NCBI GenBank assembly: GCA_012934845.2 | Contig: WNNJ02003592.1 | Location: 124,001-188,000 of the forward strand | Direction of reading: 5' to 3' | Origin: Pomphorhynchus laevis | Lineage: Eukaryota; Acanthocephala; Palaeacanthocephala; Echinorhynchida; Pomphorhynchidae | DNA length: 64,000 nt | Program-made: the position numbers and the translations under genes | In this document: piece after piece, positions 9,880-20,332 of the stretch | Layout of the letters: each line of letters starts with the position of its first letter | Numbering within the stretch: the stretch's first letter is position 1 | The notes under the pieces: model-generated | What the model saw: the letters and a program-made list of their open reading frames with translations, nothing else | What the model was told of the DNA's origin: nothing | Databases searched by the model: none

Positions 9880-12085
9880 ACACAACCGGCTGTGTCCTGT
9901 GATGGCCTGGATAAGTCTAAGAAATGACCAGAAGAATTAGAGTAAAAGAGAATATCATCAGTATATTGCATGATGCAGAAGTTATGGTCACGTGTAATGC
10001 TGAAGAGATCGCCAAGAAGAAGAGAGAAAATAATTGGTTCGAGCACAGAACCTCGAGGAACGCTACAGTAAAGAGGAAGATGCAATGAAAGGCACATTTG
10101 AATATTCACGGAAATATTATTTAAAGAGATAGGAGAATCAAATACAATAGCAGAAGAAAAGCCATAGTTGAAATGAAGGTTATGAAGGAATATGGAATGG
10201 TCGACAATGTCAAACGCAGAAGAAAAGTCAAGGGAAGTTACGACACTACAGAGTTTCTTATCCCAAGCAAGAAATACGTTACATAAAACTTTGTGGCAGG
10301 ACAACTCAGTAGAATGGTGAGATCGGAAAGCAGATACGAAAGGAGAATAGATTTGTCACGATCACATATATAATAACCTTGTTTAGCACACAACGTTCAA
10401 GAAATGTCAAGATAGTTGGAAGATCGTAAAGAGGGCGATATAAGGAAGGCAGAGAGGGATTAAGGAAGGGCTCTTCGATTGTCGGTCGACCCGTGACGGA
10501 TTTCCAAGCAGTATGAAAAGAGCCACTTCGAATGGAAGAGTAAAGAATTGAGGTTATAAAATAAGCAAGTTGAATGACCAAATATTTTAGTATATAAGTA
10601 GGAAGAGGATGAACATGATATGTTTTGCTAGGTAAAGATAAAAGTACACGAGAAATTTGGTCGACAGATTTAGGAATATGAAAGAGTTAAAGCAGACAAA
10701 AATCCAGCCAACAAGAAGATATAGGATAGTTGAATCGAGCTTCGATTGAAGATAAACAGCAAATTTATGTGGATCAAGAGTGCTAACAGAGGTAGAACGC
10801 GACAGTATAGTGTTGAGCGTATTCCATTAATATCTTGAATTATAAGAAGATATAAAATTGTTCTTCCATGAGAAAACGGTGAGATCTGTTAAGAACTAAA
10901 TGGTTGCTGTAAATATCAATGGTGATAGAAGTGGGGAAACGTTTGAGGAAACGAAGGTAGGTTCTAGACGAACAACGTAGAAGACACTTAGAATGCATAC
11001 AGCCGGTCTCAAACTTTTGTGCATAGTATGTTCAATGGGGAGTAAAAAGTTAACATGGAAGAATATTGTGAAGTATATAAATAAGTTCAGAATCAAAGAG
11101 GTTAGATATATAGTCCGGACGTTGGAGAGTAAAAGACGAGGACACGAGAGGAGATACAATTATTAGAGAACGAAAAAGAGAAAGATTAAGATGTTTCCAC
11201 TGTTAACGGACAATAGCAGACACGGAGAAAGAAGAGCTTATAATAGGAAGAGAGAGAATTACAATAAAATAATTGGATATGCCGGTTTCCAAAGTAGAGA
11301 TAGAGGCGGAGGAACATAGGCTACTAGGAAAGTAATTAAATCAAGAACACCGACAAGCATGTGAGTAGGGTACAAGAGAACGAATAGAGAAGAGCGAGAT
11401 ATGTGAGATCCGCTTAGATAATTCAGCTAAGAAAGTATTAGATTGAGAACTAAAGCCAGGTTGATACATAAGGGACGTAGTCAGTGAAGATAAGTCTAAC
11501 GAAATATTGAAAGGAACTTCAAAGGTTTGTGTGACAGAAGAACAGTTACACGATGATGAGGTAGAGACAGGGATGAGGCCACAATGACTACTGAATGATA
11601 CACTATCAGATTAATGAGAACAGGACTTATCGATGACAGAATAACCAAAAGAACGTATGCGTTGAACCGAGATGTTACTACTATCAAGATGCCAATATTC
11701 AGTGAGGCAAAGCAAATCCAAAGACTATTGGGAGAAGATTGAAGTACTGATTCGACTTTATTCGCAAATAAGCTGATGTTTGGGATACCGAGATGGAATA
11801 GAGGAGGGAAATAAGCAAATAAGCTGATGTTTTCGCAAATAAGCTGATGTTTTCGCAAATAAGCTGATGTTTGGAGTCTGACGATACGAAAATTTCCAAC
11901 AATCTGTTTGATTGCTAGGGAAGATTCACCGCTTTAAGACAATCTTTAGTAAAGGAGGGTATGCGGTATCACTTGAGAGATATCTTAAACGAAAGAGAGA
12001 TAAGGGTTTGATTCTATTAAAAAGTGAGGGTTTGTTTACAGAAGTTATAAGTTCAAGAATGTGCAAAAGGTGTTAACATTACTAT
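9880..12085 (-). mobile_element. LINE-A copy: ORF1 end, endonuclease, RT; decayed
   Basis: On the minus strand from 12085 down it reads the second half of ORF1 ('NRIKPLSLFRLRYLSSDTA', then 'YPPLLKIVLK', reference 'LSPPLLKIVF'), the endonuclease (11.86-11.5 kb, 'CFASLNIGILIVVTS', relic of 'CITESWH'), a linker, and the RT (10.58-9.86 kb). The RT keeps 'KKLCSVVTSLDFSSAFDIVD', a changed 'VPRGSVLEPIIFSLLLGDL' and 'QYTDDILFYS' (YTDD where LINE-A has YADD). Many frameshifts and stops break it. It is 3'-truncated at about 9880, where it abuts the oppositely oriented ORF1 of the 8.9-kb element. Confidence 0.85.
11762..11873. repeat. 20-bp minisatellite inside LINE-A
   Basis: The unit TCGCAAATAAGCTGATGTTT occurs at 11762-11782, then three more times head to tail at 11814-11873. 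It sits in the decayed start of the LINE-A endonuclease region, so it arose after insertion. The isolated first copy shows that the unit existed before the tandem growth. Confidence 0.85.
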
Positions 12086-12620
12086 AAAGGCGAGATTGTG
12101 CTCGATCAGAATGAGGTTCCATCGCGGTGTGGCCGTTCTTAGCCTTAGAGATAACATTAGGAATTCGGTCATCCGTGATGGACTCGAAGTAAAGTAGCTG
12201 CTTCTCCACATCGAAAAAAGTCAGCTGAGGTGGCTAGGCACGTTCTGAGGATGTTTAGGGATCGCCTCGAAGGAGGGTCTTCCAGGCCGGATTCTCTGGA
12301 AAAAGACCTCGATACCGGTGGAGAGATCAAATCTCGAAACTGAGCGAACCCCGCCTTAGGCTATCTGAAAGAGAACTCTGGTCTGTCGCCCAGGATCGCG
12401 ATGTCTGGAGTAGTTCAATTCGTGCACCTCCTCCACGACCCAACACCCGGACCAGTGATTGACAGGAAATTTTTTTATATTATTGGTTTTTTTCTTGTCA
12501 AGAAATTGTTGTTGTTGCCATGTTGAATATGTGCAACACACATGTAGTATTTTATCAATGGCTACTAAACAAGTAATAGCTGCTAAACAAGTCAGAAGTG
12601 CTATTAATATGTTCAAAAAA
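12086..12620 (+). mobile_element. LINE-B 3' end (C-terminal region of RT polyprotein)
   Basis: Plus-strand frames read 'EVPSRCGRS' and 'RDNIRNSVIRDGLEV', then 'KSQLRWLG', 'PRLSERELWSVAQDRDVW' and a Pro-rich end. This is the well-known C-terminus of a LINE type common in fish and many invertebrates (pattern 'IEKSQLRWFGHVxRM...ERELWxLAQDRxxW'). The same family is present more fully at 13540-16270, with matching phrases at 15.88-16.26 kb. Frames are broken. A short TTG-rich 3' UTR follows to about 12620. Confidence 0.8.
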
Positions 12621-12659
12621 AGATAAAGATTTTCTTAAATAAGAAAACTTAGTGTTATA

Positions 12660-13255
12660 TAACAACTAAAAAATAAAATAAAAAGGAACTTGTATCAAAA
12701 ATACAGGAATGAAAAATTTAGCTAACGAGTCCCGATTCAGGTCTTCACCAATCCTTAAGGCCTCAGGTCCAGCGGGATCTGAGCCCCCCCAGCCAATCCA
12801 ACACGCCGCCCTTCGACTGAACCACCCAGAGTCTTTTACCCTCACCCCGAATAATCCAACCAAGGCGGATGATGCTTGGTAATCGCAAGATGAGGAGCTT
12901 AAGAAATCTTAGTCTTTGTTCTGGGGGACGTCCTCTTGAAAAGAAGACCAATCCCAAGATAGTCCAAGTACCATGAGGCGCACTTGGGTTTTCTCTTTTA
13001 ATGACAGATGTTGGGCCCGTTTCAGGACCCATCTAGCTTTCTTCAGGATACGTTTTAGTCTATCCAGGTCAGCTTTTGCTGACCAGTTCACCGTAATGGT
13101 GAACCCCAGGTATCTTATCGACTTGTGAAGGTAGGGAGTGGTTAATTAGTCAGGATGGAAGTTAGAGCTGAGAGTGCTAATCTCTTTAGTTTTTTCCTTG
13201 TAGCAAGGGCGCCGTCAAAGACAACCACCTGCGATTTGGAAGAAATATGTTCATT
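12660..13255 (-). mobile_element. LINE-F fragment: RT thumb and C-terminal part
   Basis: The minus strand reads 'QVVVFDGALATRKKLKR', then 'IRYLGFTITVNWSAKADLD', 'KARWVLKRAQHLSLKEKTQV' and 'KLLILRLPSIIRLGWIIRG'. The order Lys-x-Gln-Val-Val-Val-Phe, then Tyr-Leu-Gly, is that of the RT thumb region of LINEs just after the FADD/YADD palm motif. A second, more decayed copy is at 29770-30240. The element is interrupted by stops, lacks its palm domain, and lies back to back with LINE-B. Confidence 0.75.
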
Positions 13256-13539
13256 AACGATACCGTTAATGTGATACCGTTGACATATGATAGTGTGATT
13301 TGTAGTTTATTAACAGTAAGCGTTTGATTAAGAGGCTTGTATGTACGATCACAGAATCATGCCGAGAATTACTTGAAGAGTGATCTTTACGGTATAATTT
13401 TTTTTGGTAAGAATATCAATATAATTCTATATAATTCCATCAATTATATTATATTGATTAGAAAATGTAACTTTATTTCATTTATAATTTGATAATTATA
13501 TGCAATATTTCAATGCAAAGGTGATTAGCAAACTGTGAG

Positions 13540-16270
13540 GAACGCAAGGTGTAGGCTTAACCTCCCCGTGGTGCGGTTTGGTCAACACATGAATATTCAG
13601 GCAGCTGAATAAATGACCGGCTTGTATCAGCCATAGCGCTAGTTCGTTGGTGGATTATCTCGAATCCCTCTAATAACCCTTACGGTGAATTAATCTTAAG
13701 AAAGCGGAAGAGGATCATGGACGTCTTGCTTCCTCGCAACAGAAGATATTGGACTATCAGAGGTAATGGTTAACATCAGAGATCTGAACAACACCCTGTT
13801 TCCTTGGAAAAAAGGTTAATGTTTTAACCATTTCTGCAAATGGTACTAAAGGATATGGGGGACAGCAGATAGCCGAACAAAAACAACGACAACGACGACG
13901 AGATACAATTCAATGAATAAAAATCAAAACGAGGGACATCGAACATAAAGAGATGCACCGATGCACATGGCATAAGGATACTCTTAGTAAATGATCAATG
14001 ATCGATTTCATAAGCGTATCATCTGATTTGCAACGATATGTCCTGGACACATATGTGAAGAGAGGGGCTGAACTGTCAATTAACTACTACCTTGCAGTTA
14101 GTAAGATTCGTTGGCAAAGTAGGCTACCAGGCAGATCTGAGAAACCTAAACATAGTGTTACGATTCGTCTGTACCTTGTAGTTAGTAAGATTAGTTGACA
14201 AAGTAGGCTACCAGGCAGATATGGGAAACCTAAACATAGTGTTACGGTTAGTTGGAAACGTCTGGAAGATGCCTCTGTAAGGGAAGTCTTTACTAACAAT
14301 ATCCGGGCGAACTTTGTCCAATTGCTGGACGAGGTGGATAATATCGAACAAGAATGGTTTATGTTCAAAACTTTGCTTGTCAAACGACTTAGAAGAGCTG
14401 TGGTTTTGAGACTGTAGGTTCTGTCGTGGAGGCAATACTCGACCTGCTTGTTTAAAACCAGTAGTAAGAGATGCTTTTCAACAGAAGAAAGTGGGTTATA
14501 AGGCCAACTTGTCTGATTGGTCACTTGAGAATGCAGACAGGCATCGACATGCCAAGAGAGCTGCAGCTCTAGCAGTTGAAAGTCAAAGAAAGCAACTTGA
14601 ATGAAGTTTGGTGAGCGTCTCGAACTTGATTATTGATCAGCTTCTAAGATGTTCTGGAGAACGATCAATGCCCTTCGTGCTAGAAAACAGAAATTTGATC
14701 AGACTATTTTAGAACAATAATGGGCATCTGCTTACCGATATTGAAGACATACTTAATAGTTGGAAAGATCATTTTAGAGGTATCCTTAATACGGATGAGG
14801 TGTCTTTCTTGTTGAAGAATCTTCGAACTTAATGGAAGATCCTATTACCTTGACAGAGCTCATTACAGTTGTTCACAAACTTCGTAATGGCGAACCTGCT
14901 GAGGGTCGATGGGATTCGAGCTGAGATTCTGAAGGCTCTTGACGTTGAGGGTATGAAGTGGATAGCACGACTCTTCAACGTAGCACTGAAGTCAGGAAAG
15001 GTTCCTAGTGATTGGCAAACTGAGGTGGTGATTTCGATCTATAAGAAAGGTAATCGAAGATAATGTTCAAATTAAAGGGTTTTACTCTTCTTAGCCTACC
15101 CGGTGAGCTATTTGCCAGGATCCTTGTGCTAAGGATACGACTGATAGTCGAGGGGTAGTTGCAGAAGGAGTAATGTGGCTTTCGTTATGGTCGAGGAACT
15201 ATAGATAAGGTACTTAAGGAGTACAAAGTTCCCAACTACCTCTATGTAGCCGTCTTCGTTGAACGAACTAAGTACGAATTTGCCAGTGTTTTAGGCAGGA
15301 AGTCTAAGTAGTTACCTGTAGGTGTTGGGCTCCGTCAGGGCTGGGTAAAATATATATATTTTAAATATGGATTCCTTTTCTGTCTCCACTTTTGATCCTT
15401 GTTTACATGGAGAAAATTTCGATACGGGCCGCTTTGTATGTGTTTGGTTTTAAGATTGGTCCCATCAGGATATCATCTTTGCTTTTCGCATAAGATGTTG
15501 TCTTGTTGCCCTCCAATAGTGATGACCTCCAATGCTTACTGTATCAATTTACAGAGAAATATCAAGTAGTCGGTATAAAAGTTAGCAAATCCAAAACTGT
15601 CTCGGTGTGCTCTGCTCGGAAAATGGTAGCATCATCGATACAAATTGATGATAAGGTCTTACCCGACGTGGAAGAGTTTTAGTACTTAAGGGTATTGTTC
15701 TCGAGTGATGATAGGAATAATAGGGAAATTGAGAGACGGGTCTGTGCAGTTAACGCAGTAATGAGTTCTTTGCGCATATCAGTTTTGGTAATGAGAGAGC
15801 TAAGCCTATAGGCGAAGCTCTCAATTTACCGCTCATCATTCTCATCTATCATCACTTATGGGCATTAACTTTGGGTCATGAATGACAAAACTAGATCTTA
15901 AGTACAGGCGACCGAAATGAGGTTCTTTGTAGTGTGGTCGGCTTTAGCCTTCGAGATAAAGTTCAAAGCTTGGTCATCCGCAAAAATTTTGGAGTAAAGT
16001 CGTAGCTCATCCACGTTGACGGAAGTCAGCTAAAGTGGCTAGGTCACGTTTTGAGGATGGCTAGGGGTGTTTTCCTTGTGAAGTGTTACATATTGGACTT
16101 GTGTAGGAAACCAAAAAAGAACTTGGTATAGGTGTAGATATCAAACTCTCCATCTTGCCAAGGAACGCTTAGAACTATCTGAAAGAGAAGTCTGATCGGC
16201 AACTCAGGATGGTGATACTTGGTCACGTCTTGACCGTGCACTGCCTCCACAACCTGACCCCAGATCAGTA
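13540..16270 (+). mobile_element. LINE-B, long decayed copy (endonuclease end to 3' end)
   Basis: Readable segments in order: a GC-richer leader (13540-13880, unassigned); the end of the endonuclease, 'SMIDFISVSSDLQRYVLDT' and 'AELSINYYLAVSKIRWQSR' (13.99-14.1 kb, the D-H of 'STDHHLVVS' decayed to 'SINYYLAVS'); a linker with 'VSWKRLEDASVREVFTNNI'; RT fingers 'RAEILKALDVEGMKWIARLF' and 'VPSDWQTEVVISIYKKGNRR' (14.87-15.06 kb); 'VGVGLRQGWV' near 15.33 kb (the PQG-type motif); and the C-terminus near 16.2 kb ('LELSEREV', 'ALPPQPDPRS'). Stops and frameshifts are frequent and the element is dead. By pattern it is the RT type often annotated in hosts as craniofacial development protein 2-like. Confidence 0.8.
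14087..14254. repeat. 84-bp tandem duplication inside LINE-B
   Basis: Two head-to-tail units (14087-14170, 14171-14254) share 'AGTTAGTAAGATT', 'AAAGTAGGCTACCAGGCAGA' and 'CCTAAACATAGTGTTACG'. They encode the 'LAVSKIRWQSRLPGR' segment at the end of the endonuclease. The period is a multiple of three. A few substitutions separate the units, so the duplication is not recent. Confidence 0.9.
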
Positions 16271-16837
16271 GAAACAATGAACAAAACTTGTTTATTAAGT
16301 GCATATTATGTTATGTCAATGCAAAGGTAGCAATGTCGATTACTAATCCAAAACGTACGTGCTAGCTAAAAAACTAAAAAATAAAACTATAAATCTAAGC
16401 GACAGAAAAAATAATTTAAAAAAGTTCCTAATGTTAGATAATCAAAGTCTCAGTTTGATATGAGGAACACTAAATACTCAATACATTTTATAGAATATCT
16501 TAATTTTATAAAGTTTGTGAAAGCAAAATCAATTTGTCAATAAACCAGGTGATGATTTTTGATTGACAACAATTAATAATCCAATTATATTTACAGTAAA
16601 CGTTGACTTTATGCTTGCCCCTTGTCTCACATTCTATATACAATGACAGAAAGAATAACATCTCGAGTAGAAGCGATCAAAATGAGCTTACTTTGAGACA
16701 TAGATTGAATACTGTAAAGATAACATTCAATTCATGGATATCCGCTTTAAGCTCTGAATAATTCCTTATACACATTGAAATAAGCTACTAAAGTGTCGTA
16801 TATTATAGGTAATTACTTTAGGTAATTTTAATAATTT
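16271..16837. other. AT-rich spacer, no gene seen
   Basis: There is no readable protein or structured repeat between the end of LINE-B and the 231-bp tandem repeat. Confidence 0.5.
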
Positions 16838-17420
16838 TAGGTTATAAAATGTATATTTTGATTGACAAGACATCCTTTGAAATATTTAGGATTTTATTTC
16901 AGAAATCAACAATTTTAAGACACTGTGATGTGCGATATTATCTGCCATATTATGACAAGGCGTTTTGCAGATGCGAAGAACCGTTTGGCATAACACACGC
17001 TATCTCCAGCCGTCATCGATAGAGGTACAATAATTTGCATAAATACGATATTTTATTCGTGTAAATTTTAGGTTATAAAAGGTATATTTTGATTGACAAG
17101 ACATCCTTCGAAATATTTAGGATTTTATTTCAGAAATCAACAATTTCAAGACACTGTGATGTGCGATATTATCTGCCATATTATGACAAGCCGTTTTGCA
17201 GATGCGAAGAACCGTTTGGCATAACACACGCTATCTCCAGCCGTCATCGATAGAGGTACAATAATTTGCATAAATACGATTTTTTATACATGTAAATTTT
17301 AGGTTATAAAAGGTATATTTTGATTGACAAGACATCCTGCGAAATATTTAGGATTTTATTTCAAAAATCAGCAATTTCATGACACTGTGATGTGCGATAT
17401 TATGTGCCATATTATGACAA
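16838..17420. repeat. 231-bp tandem repeat, about 2.5 units
   Basis: Units start at 16838, 17069 and 17300, all with TAGGTTATAAAA-G-TATATTTTGATTGAC. The third stops near 17420 after 'CCATATTATGACAA'. Units differ at only a few positions, so they are much less diverged than the neighbouring fossils. Each full unit contains 'GAAGAACCGTTTGGCATAACACACGC', which could encode 'EEPFGITHA', slightly like the PFGI segment of Gypsy RTs, but this is too short to assert. The Gypsy fossil begins right after the array. Confidence 0.9.
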
Positions 17421-17429
17421 ATAGGTTAG

Positions 17430-19250
17430 ATGCATAGTTTTGATTGTCGTACTACAAAATTAGGTTGTGCTATTGTTCCAGAAAGTATTCTACTAACGAA
17501 AACTTTAGATTTTGAGAACATCGATAAGATTGATCTGCTCATCAATCACATATCTCCGAAAGTGTACCGATATGTATTCGACTCAGAAGATTTTGAAATG
17601 GTGATGACACATCTAAATGGGATATACCTCAAATTTAGAAAGGATGTCTTCGCAAGCCATCTGTTAAGCAAGTGTAAGCAATCTCACGATCAACCAATTG
17701 ACGAGTTCATGCAGACACTATACATTAAGTGCTGAAGCCAAGAAGACGTTTAATTCAATGTGTGCATATGTGATTGGTGCAGTACTTTCGACTATGAACT
17801 CTTTGAAGGTGTTAAGGGTGGAGACACACGCTTCAAACTATGATATTGGTGAGGTTCACTATAAGAGCAATCAGTAGCGGTTTTCGAAAATCCTACATCC
17901 CTTTGCTCAAAATTATTCGTCTATCGAAGAGGCACTAGCGGTAATGAAAGCTTTAAAAGCTGGAAGCATTATCTTCTGGAAATATGTTTTCGTTTGGTGA
18001 CTGATCAACACAGTGTGCCATTTATTTTCAGCAAAACACATCACAGTAAAATAAAAAATGAAAAGCTTTTGAGGTGGCGAATGGAGCTAGCTCCGTTCAT
18101 GTATGAACTGTCCTTTGTTTATGGATCCGAGAATCACATAGCTGATTTGTTCTCTCAAATAACATGCTCCTCGTGAATTTCTGAGATTTAGCAAGACTGT
18201 AGGACATTCCACAAACATTATGTCATCCTGGAATTACAAGATTGAGCCATTATTTCAAAGCCTGAAACTTACCGAATTTGCTTGACGATGTCAGGAAGGT
18301 ATTCGATAATTGTCAAACATGTGCGATTTTAAAACCACGATTCTACTATCCTCCTGAATTGAAGCTCATTAAGGACTCTAGGCAATTCAAAAGGTTATCC
18401 ATGGATATCAAGGTCCACTTCCAAGCTTAAACAAAAACCGATATATCCTTAGCATAATTGACGAGTTATCTTGCTTTCCGTTCGCATTTGCTTGTTCGGA
18501 CATGTCTGCAGCGATAGCTATACAATGTCTAGAAAGATTTTTTCTTTTTGGCACTCCCGAATGTATTTACCGCGATCGAGGTCCTTGTATCATAACGAAT
18601 GAATTGAAAAATTATTTGCGTATTAATGGGATATCTGTTAGCCATTCCAGCCCATAAAATCTTACAGGAAATTCACAAATCAAGTGTGCAAATGAACGAT
18701 CTGACGCGGCATCAAGTTGGCTCTCGTATCTAGGAAGTTACAGATCACACACTTCCAAAAATACATTTTTATATCACTGCACTCAATTCGTTCACTTCTA
18801 TGTGTGTCGACAAATTGACTATTCACGAGCGCTTCTTTAAATTTGGACTACTATTCGGTTCAAATGTTAACATTCCTTCATGGTTGATTGAACCAGGATA
18901 AGTTGTGTTTTTAATATATGGACTGATAAACAAGTTTGACCAAGGAACAAAGATAGTACATCTACTTGATAGTATGTAAAAACAGCTCAAATGAAGGACG
19001 CTGATGGGAAAAGAAGTATTGTTTCTGTGAAACATTTAGCTCGTTATCCAAATATCAATCAAAATATAATCACAGACCATATCGTAACTGAAAACTTCAA
19101 CGAAATATATTTACTGAGGATAATGAAATAGAAAATTCACAAAAGTGCAATGAGTTCAACGACATTTCGCGATTGATCACCCAGCCTTTAATCAAGTCTT
19201 TAGAAGATTACATTGAATGACAAGATCAAAACTAGCTGACTACCAACAGA
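17430..19250 (+). mobile_element. Ty3/Gypsy LTR retrotransposon fossil, internally deleted
   Basis: This is a fossil. A gag-like segment lies at 17.43-17.74 kb ('KIDLLINHISPKVYRYVF', 'QPIDEFMQTL'). The end of RNase H lies at about 17.9-18.18 kb ('KIKNEKLLRWRMELAPF', 'ENHIADLFSQI'). An integrase remnant lies at 18.2-18.85 kb, with the His/Cys finger ('HPGITRLSHYF', 'CQTCA') and core traces. Protease and most of the RT are absent. No flanking LTR pair was found. It is broken many times and looks older than the Gypsy fossil at 31.2 kb, with which it shares domain order and sequence style. Confidence 0.8.
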
Positions 19251-19253
19251 TGT

Positions 19254-19348
19254 GTCAGTTGAGCGACACAACGCTCAACTGACCAAAAACGTCCAATTGA
19301 CAAAGAACGTCTAACAAACATGGAACGCGCAACAGACAAAGATGATGC
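19254..19348. repeat. 12-bp hairpin followed by four 18-bp tandem units
   Basis: GTCAGTTGAGCG (19254-19265), loop ACACAA, and its exact reverse complement (19272-19283) form a hairpin. From 19277 four 18-bp units follow (19277-19294, 19295-19312, 19313-19330, 19331-19348), each beginning AAC or AATTG and ending near an ACG/GC pair. In one frame they read as a hexapeptide repeat, 'QLTKNV QLTKNV', then decayed 'QTWNAQ'. Confidence 0.75.
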
Positions 19349-19650
19349 CTCAAAGGATCGGCCAACCAGTGCATCTGTTATACGCACATGTTATAAGCGT
19401 GCACATGTTATACGTGTCCCCTGCAATACACCCACAGCTCCGTGGCGAATTGGAAATATACGAACGGATATTACGACAAGCAACCCATCTTTTGTCCTCA
19501 GTGCGTGGTGTCAATCATACCCAGAGACTGGCATTGTTGAATGTACACACTGTTGAACGTTCGCTGTCTGACGCCGACTTAGTGTATGTATGGCGGTCAC
19601 TGTCTATACCTGGACATGTTTCGAAGTCTATGTTTCGAAGTCTATGCTGA
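19342..19650 (+). CDS. Unrecognised 102-codon ORF at a TE junction
   Basis: The frame starts MMPQRIGQPVHLLYAH and continues 'ELEIYERILRQATHLLSSVR', 'LALLNVHTVERSLSDADLVY'. Codon use looks coding-like and less AT-rich than the surroundings. It follows the 18-bp repeats in an upstream frame that has a stop, and it runs into the 5' truncation point of LINE-A. A 14-bp tandem repeat (19617-19644, TGTTTCGAAGTCTA twice) marks that junction. The protein is not recognised. It may be the tail of an unidentified TE ORF. Confidence 0.3.
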   Translation: MMPQRIGQPVHLLYAHVISVHMLYVSPAIHPQLRGELEIYERILRQATHLLSSVRGVNHTQRLALLNVHTVERSLSDADLVYVWRSLSIPGHVSKSMFRSLC

Positions 19651-20200
19651 TGAACCGTCCTGGTTCATCAGCTCCTACAGCCTTATTTTTTACCGAACTC
19701 GCTGACCTCCTTTCGCATTGTTCTTTGTCCTCAATCCCTTCACTCGTTCTAGGCGACTTCAATATCCGCCTAGACCGCCCCTCTTCCACAGATTCCATCC
19801 GCTTCATCAACATTCTATCCAACTACAATTACAAACTAATCTCCACTGCCCCCACACATATACTTGGTGGGGCACTCGACATCATCGCTGTCCACGATCA
19901 TTTTGCTGCCTACACCTCACTGTCCATCTCTGATCCTGGTCTATCCGATCACTTTCTTATCACCCTTGATCTCACTCGCAACCACACCCCTCCTCACACA
20001 CCTACAATCCTACGTCGCCCTTGGAGAAATCTTGACCTCTCTCTTCTCCGCTCTGCCTTACTCAAATCGTCTATATCATTACCCACAATAACATATTCAT
20101 CTCCTCACGATCTCGCCTTTCTTTTCGACTCTGAACTCACATCAACTCTCGATATTCTCTTGCCTTTCAAGTCACACACACCGTCGCTTGCACCGTGCCC

Positions 20201-20332
20201 CATGGTTTGACATCCAATGCCTACTATCAAAGCGTCGACTCCGCCATGGTTTGACATCCAATGCCTACTATCAAAGCGTCGACTCCGACATGGTTTGACA
20301 TCCAATGCCTACTATCAAAGCGTCGACTCCGC
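20201..20332. repeat. 44-bp unit repeated three times inside LINE-A
   Basis: CATGGTTTGACATCCAATGC starts at 20201, 20245 and 20289; each unit ends CGTCGACTCCGCC or similar. Units are almost identical. In intact LINE-A the matching stretch is 'RLRHAPWFDSDCSLSKRRLRH', where RLRH occurs twice, so slippage between those repeats likely seeded the array. Because 44 is not a multiple of three, the triplication itself shifts the frame. Confidence 0.95.

Noticed and set aside
16838-17420. 231-bp units as the Gypsy LTRs
   Set aside because: They are directly tandem, with no internal region between them and none at the other end of the fossil.
19718-20091. Overlapping plus frames in the LINE-A endonuclease region
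   Set aside because: They are shadows of the real frame, which carries 'GDFNIRLDRP' and 'LSDHFL'.
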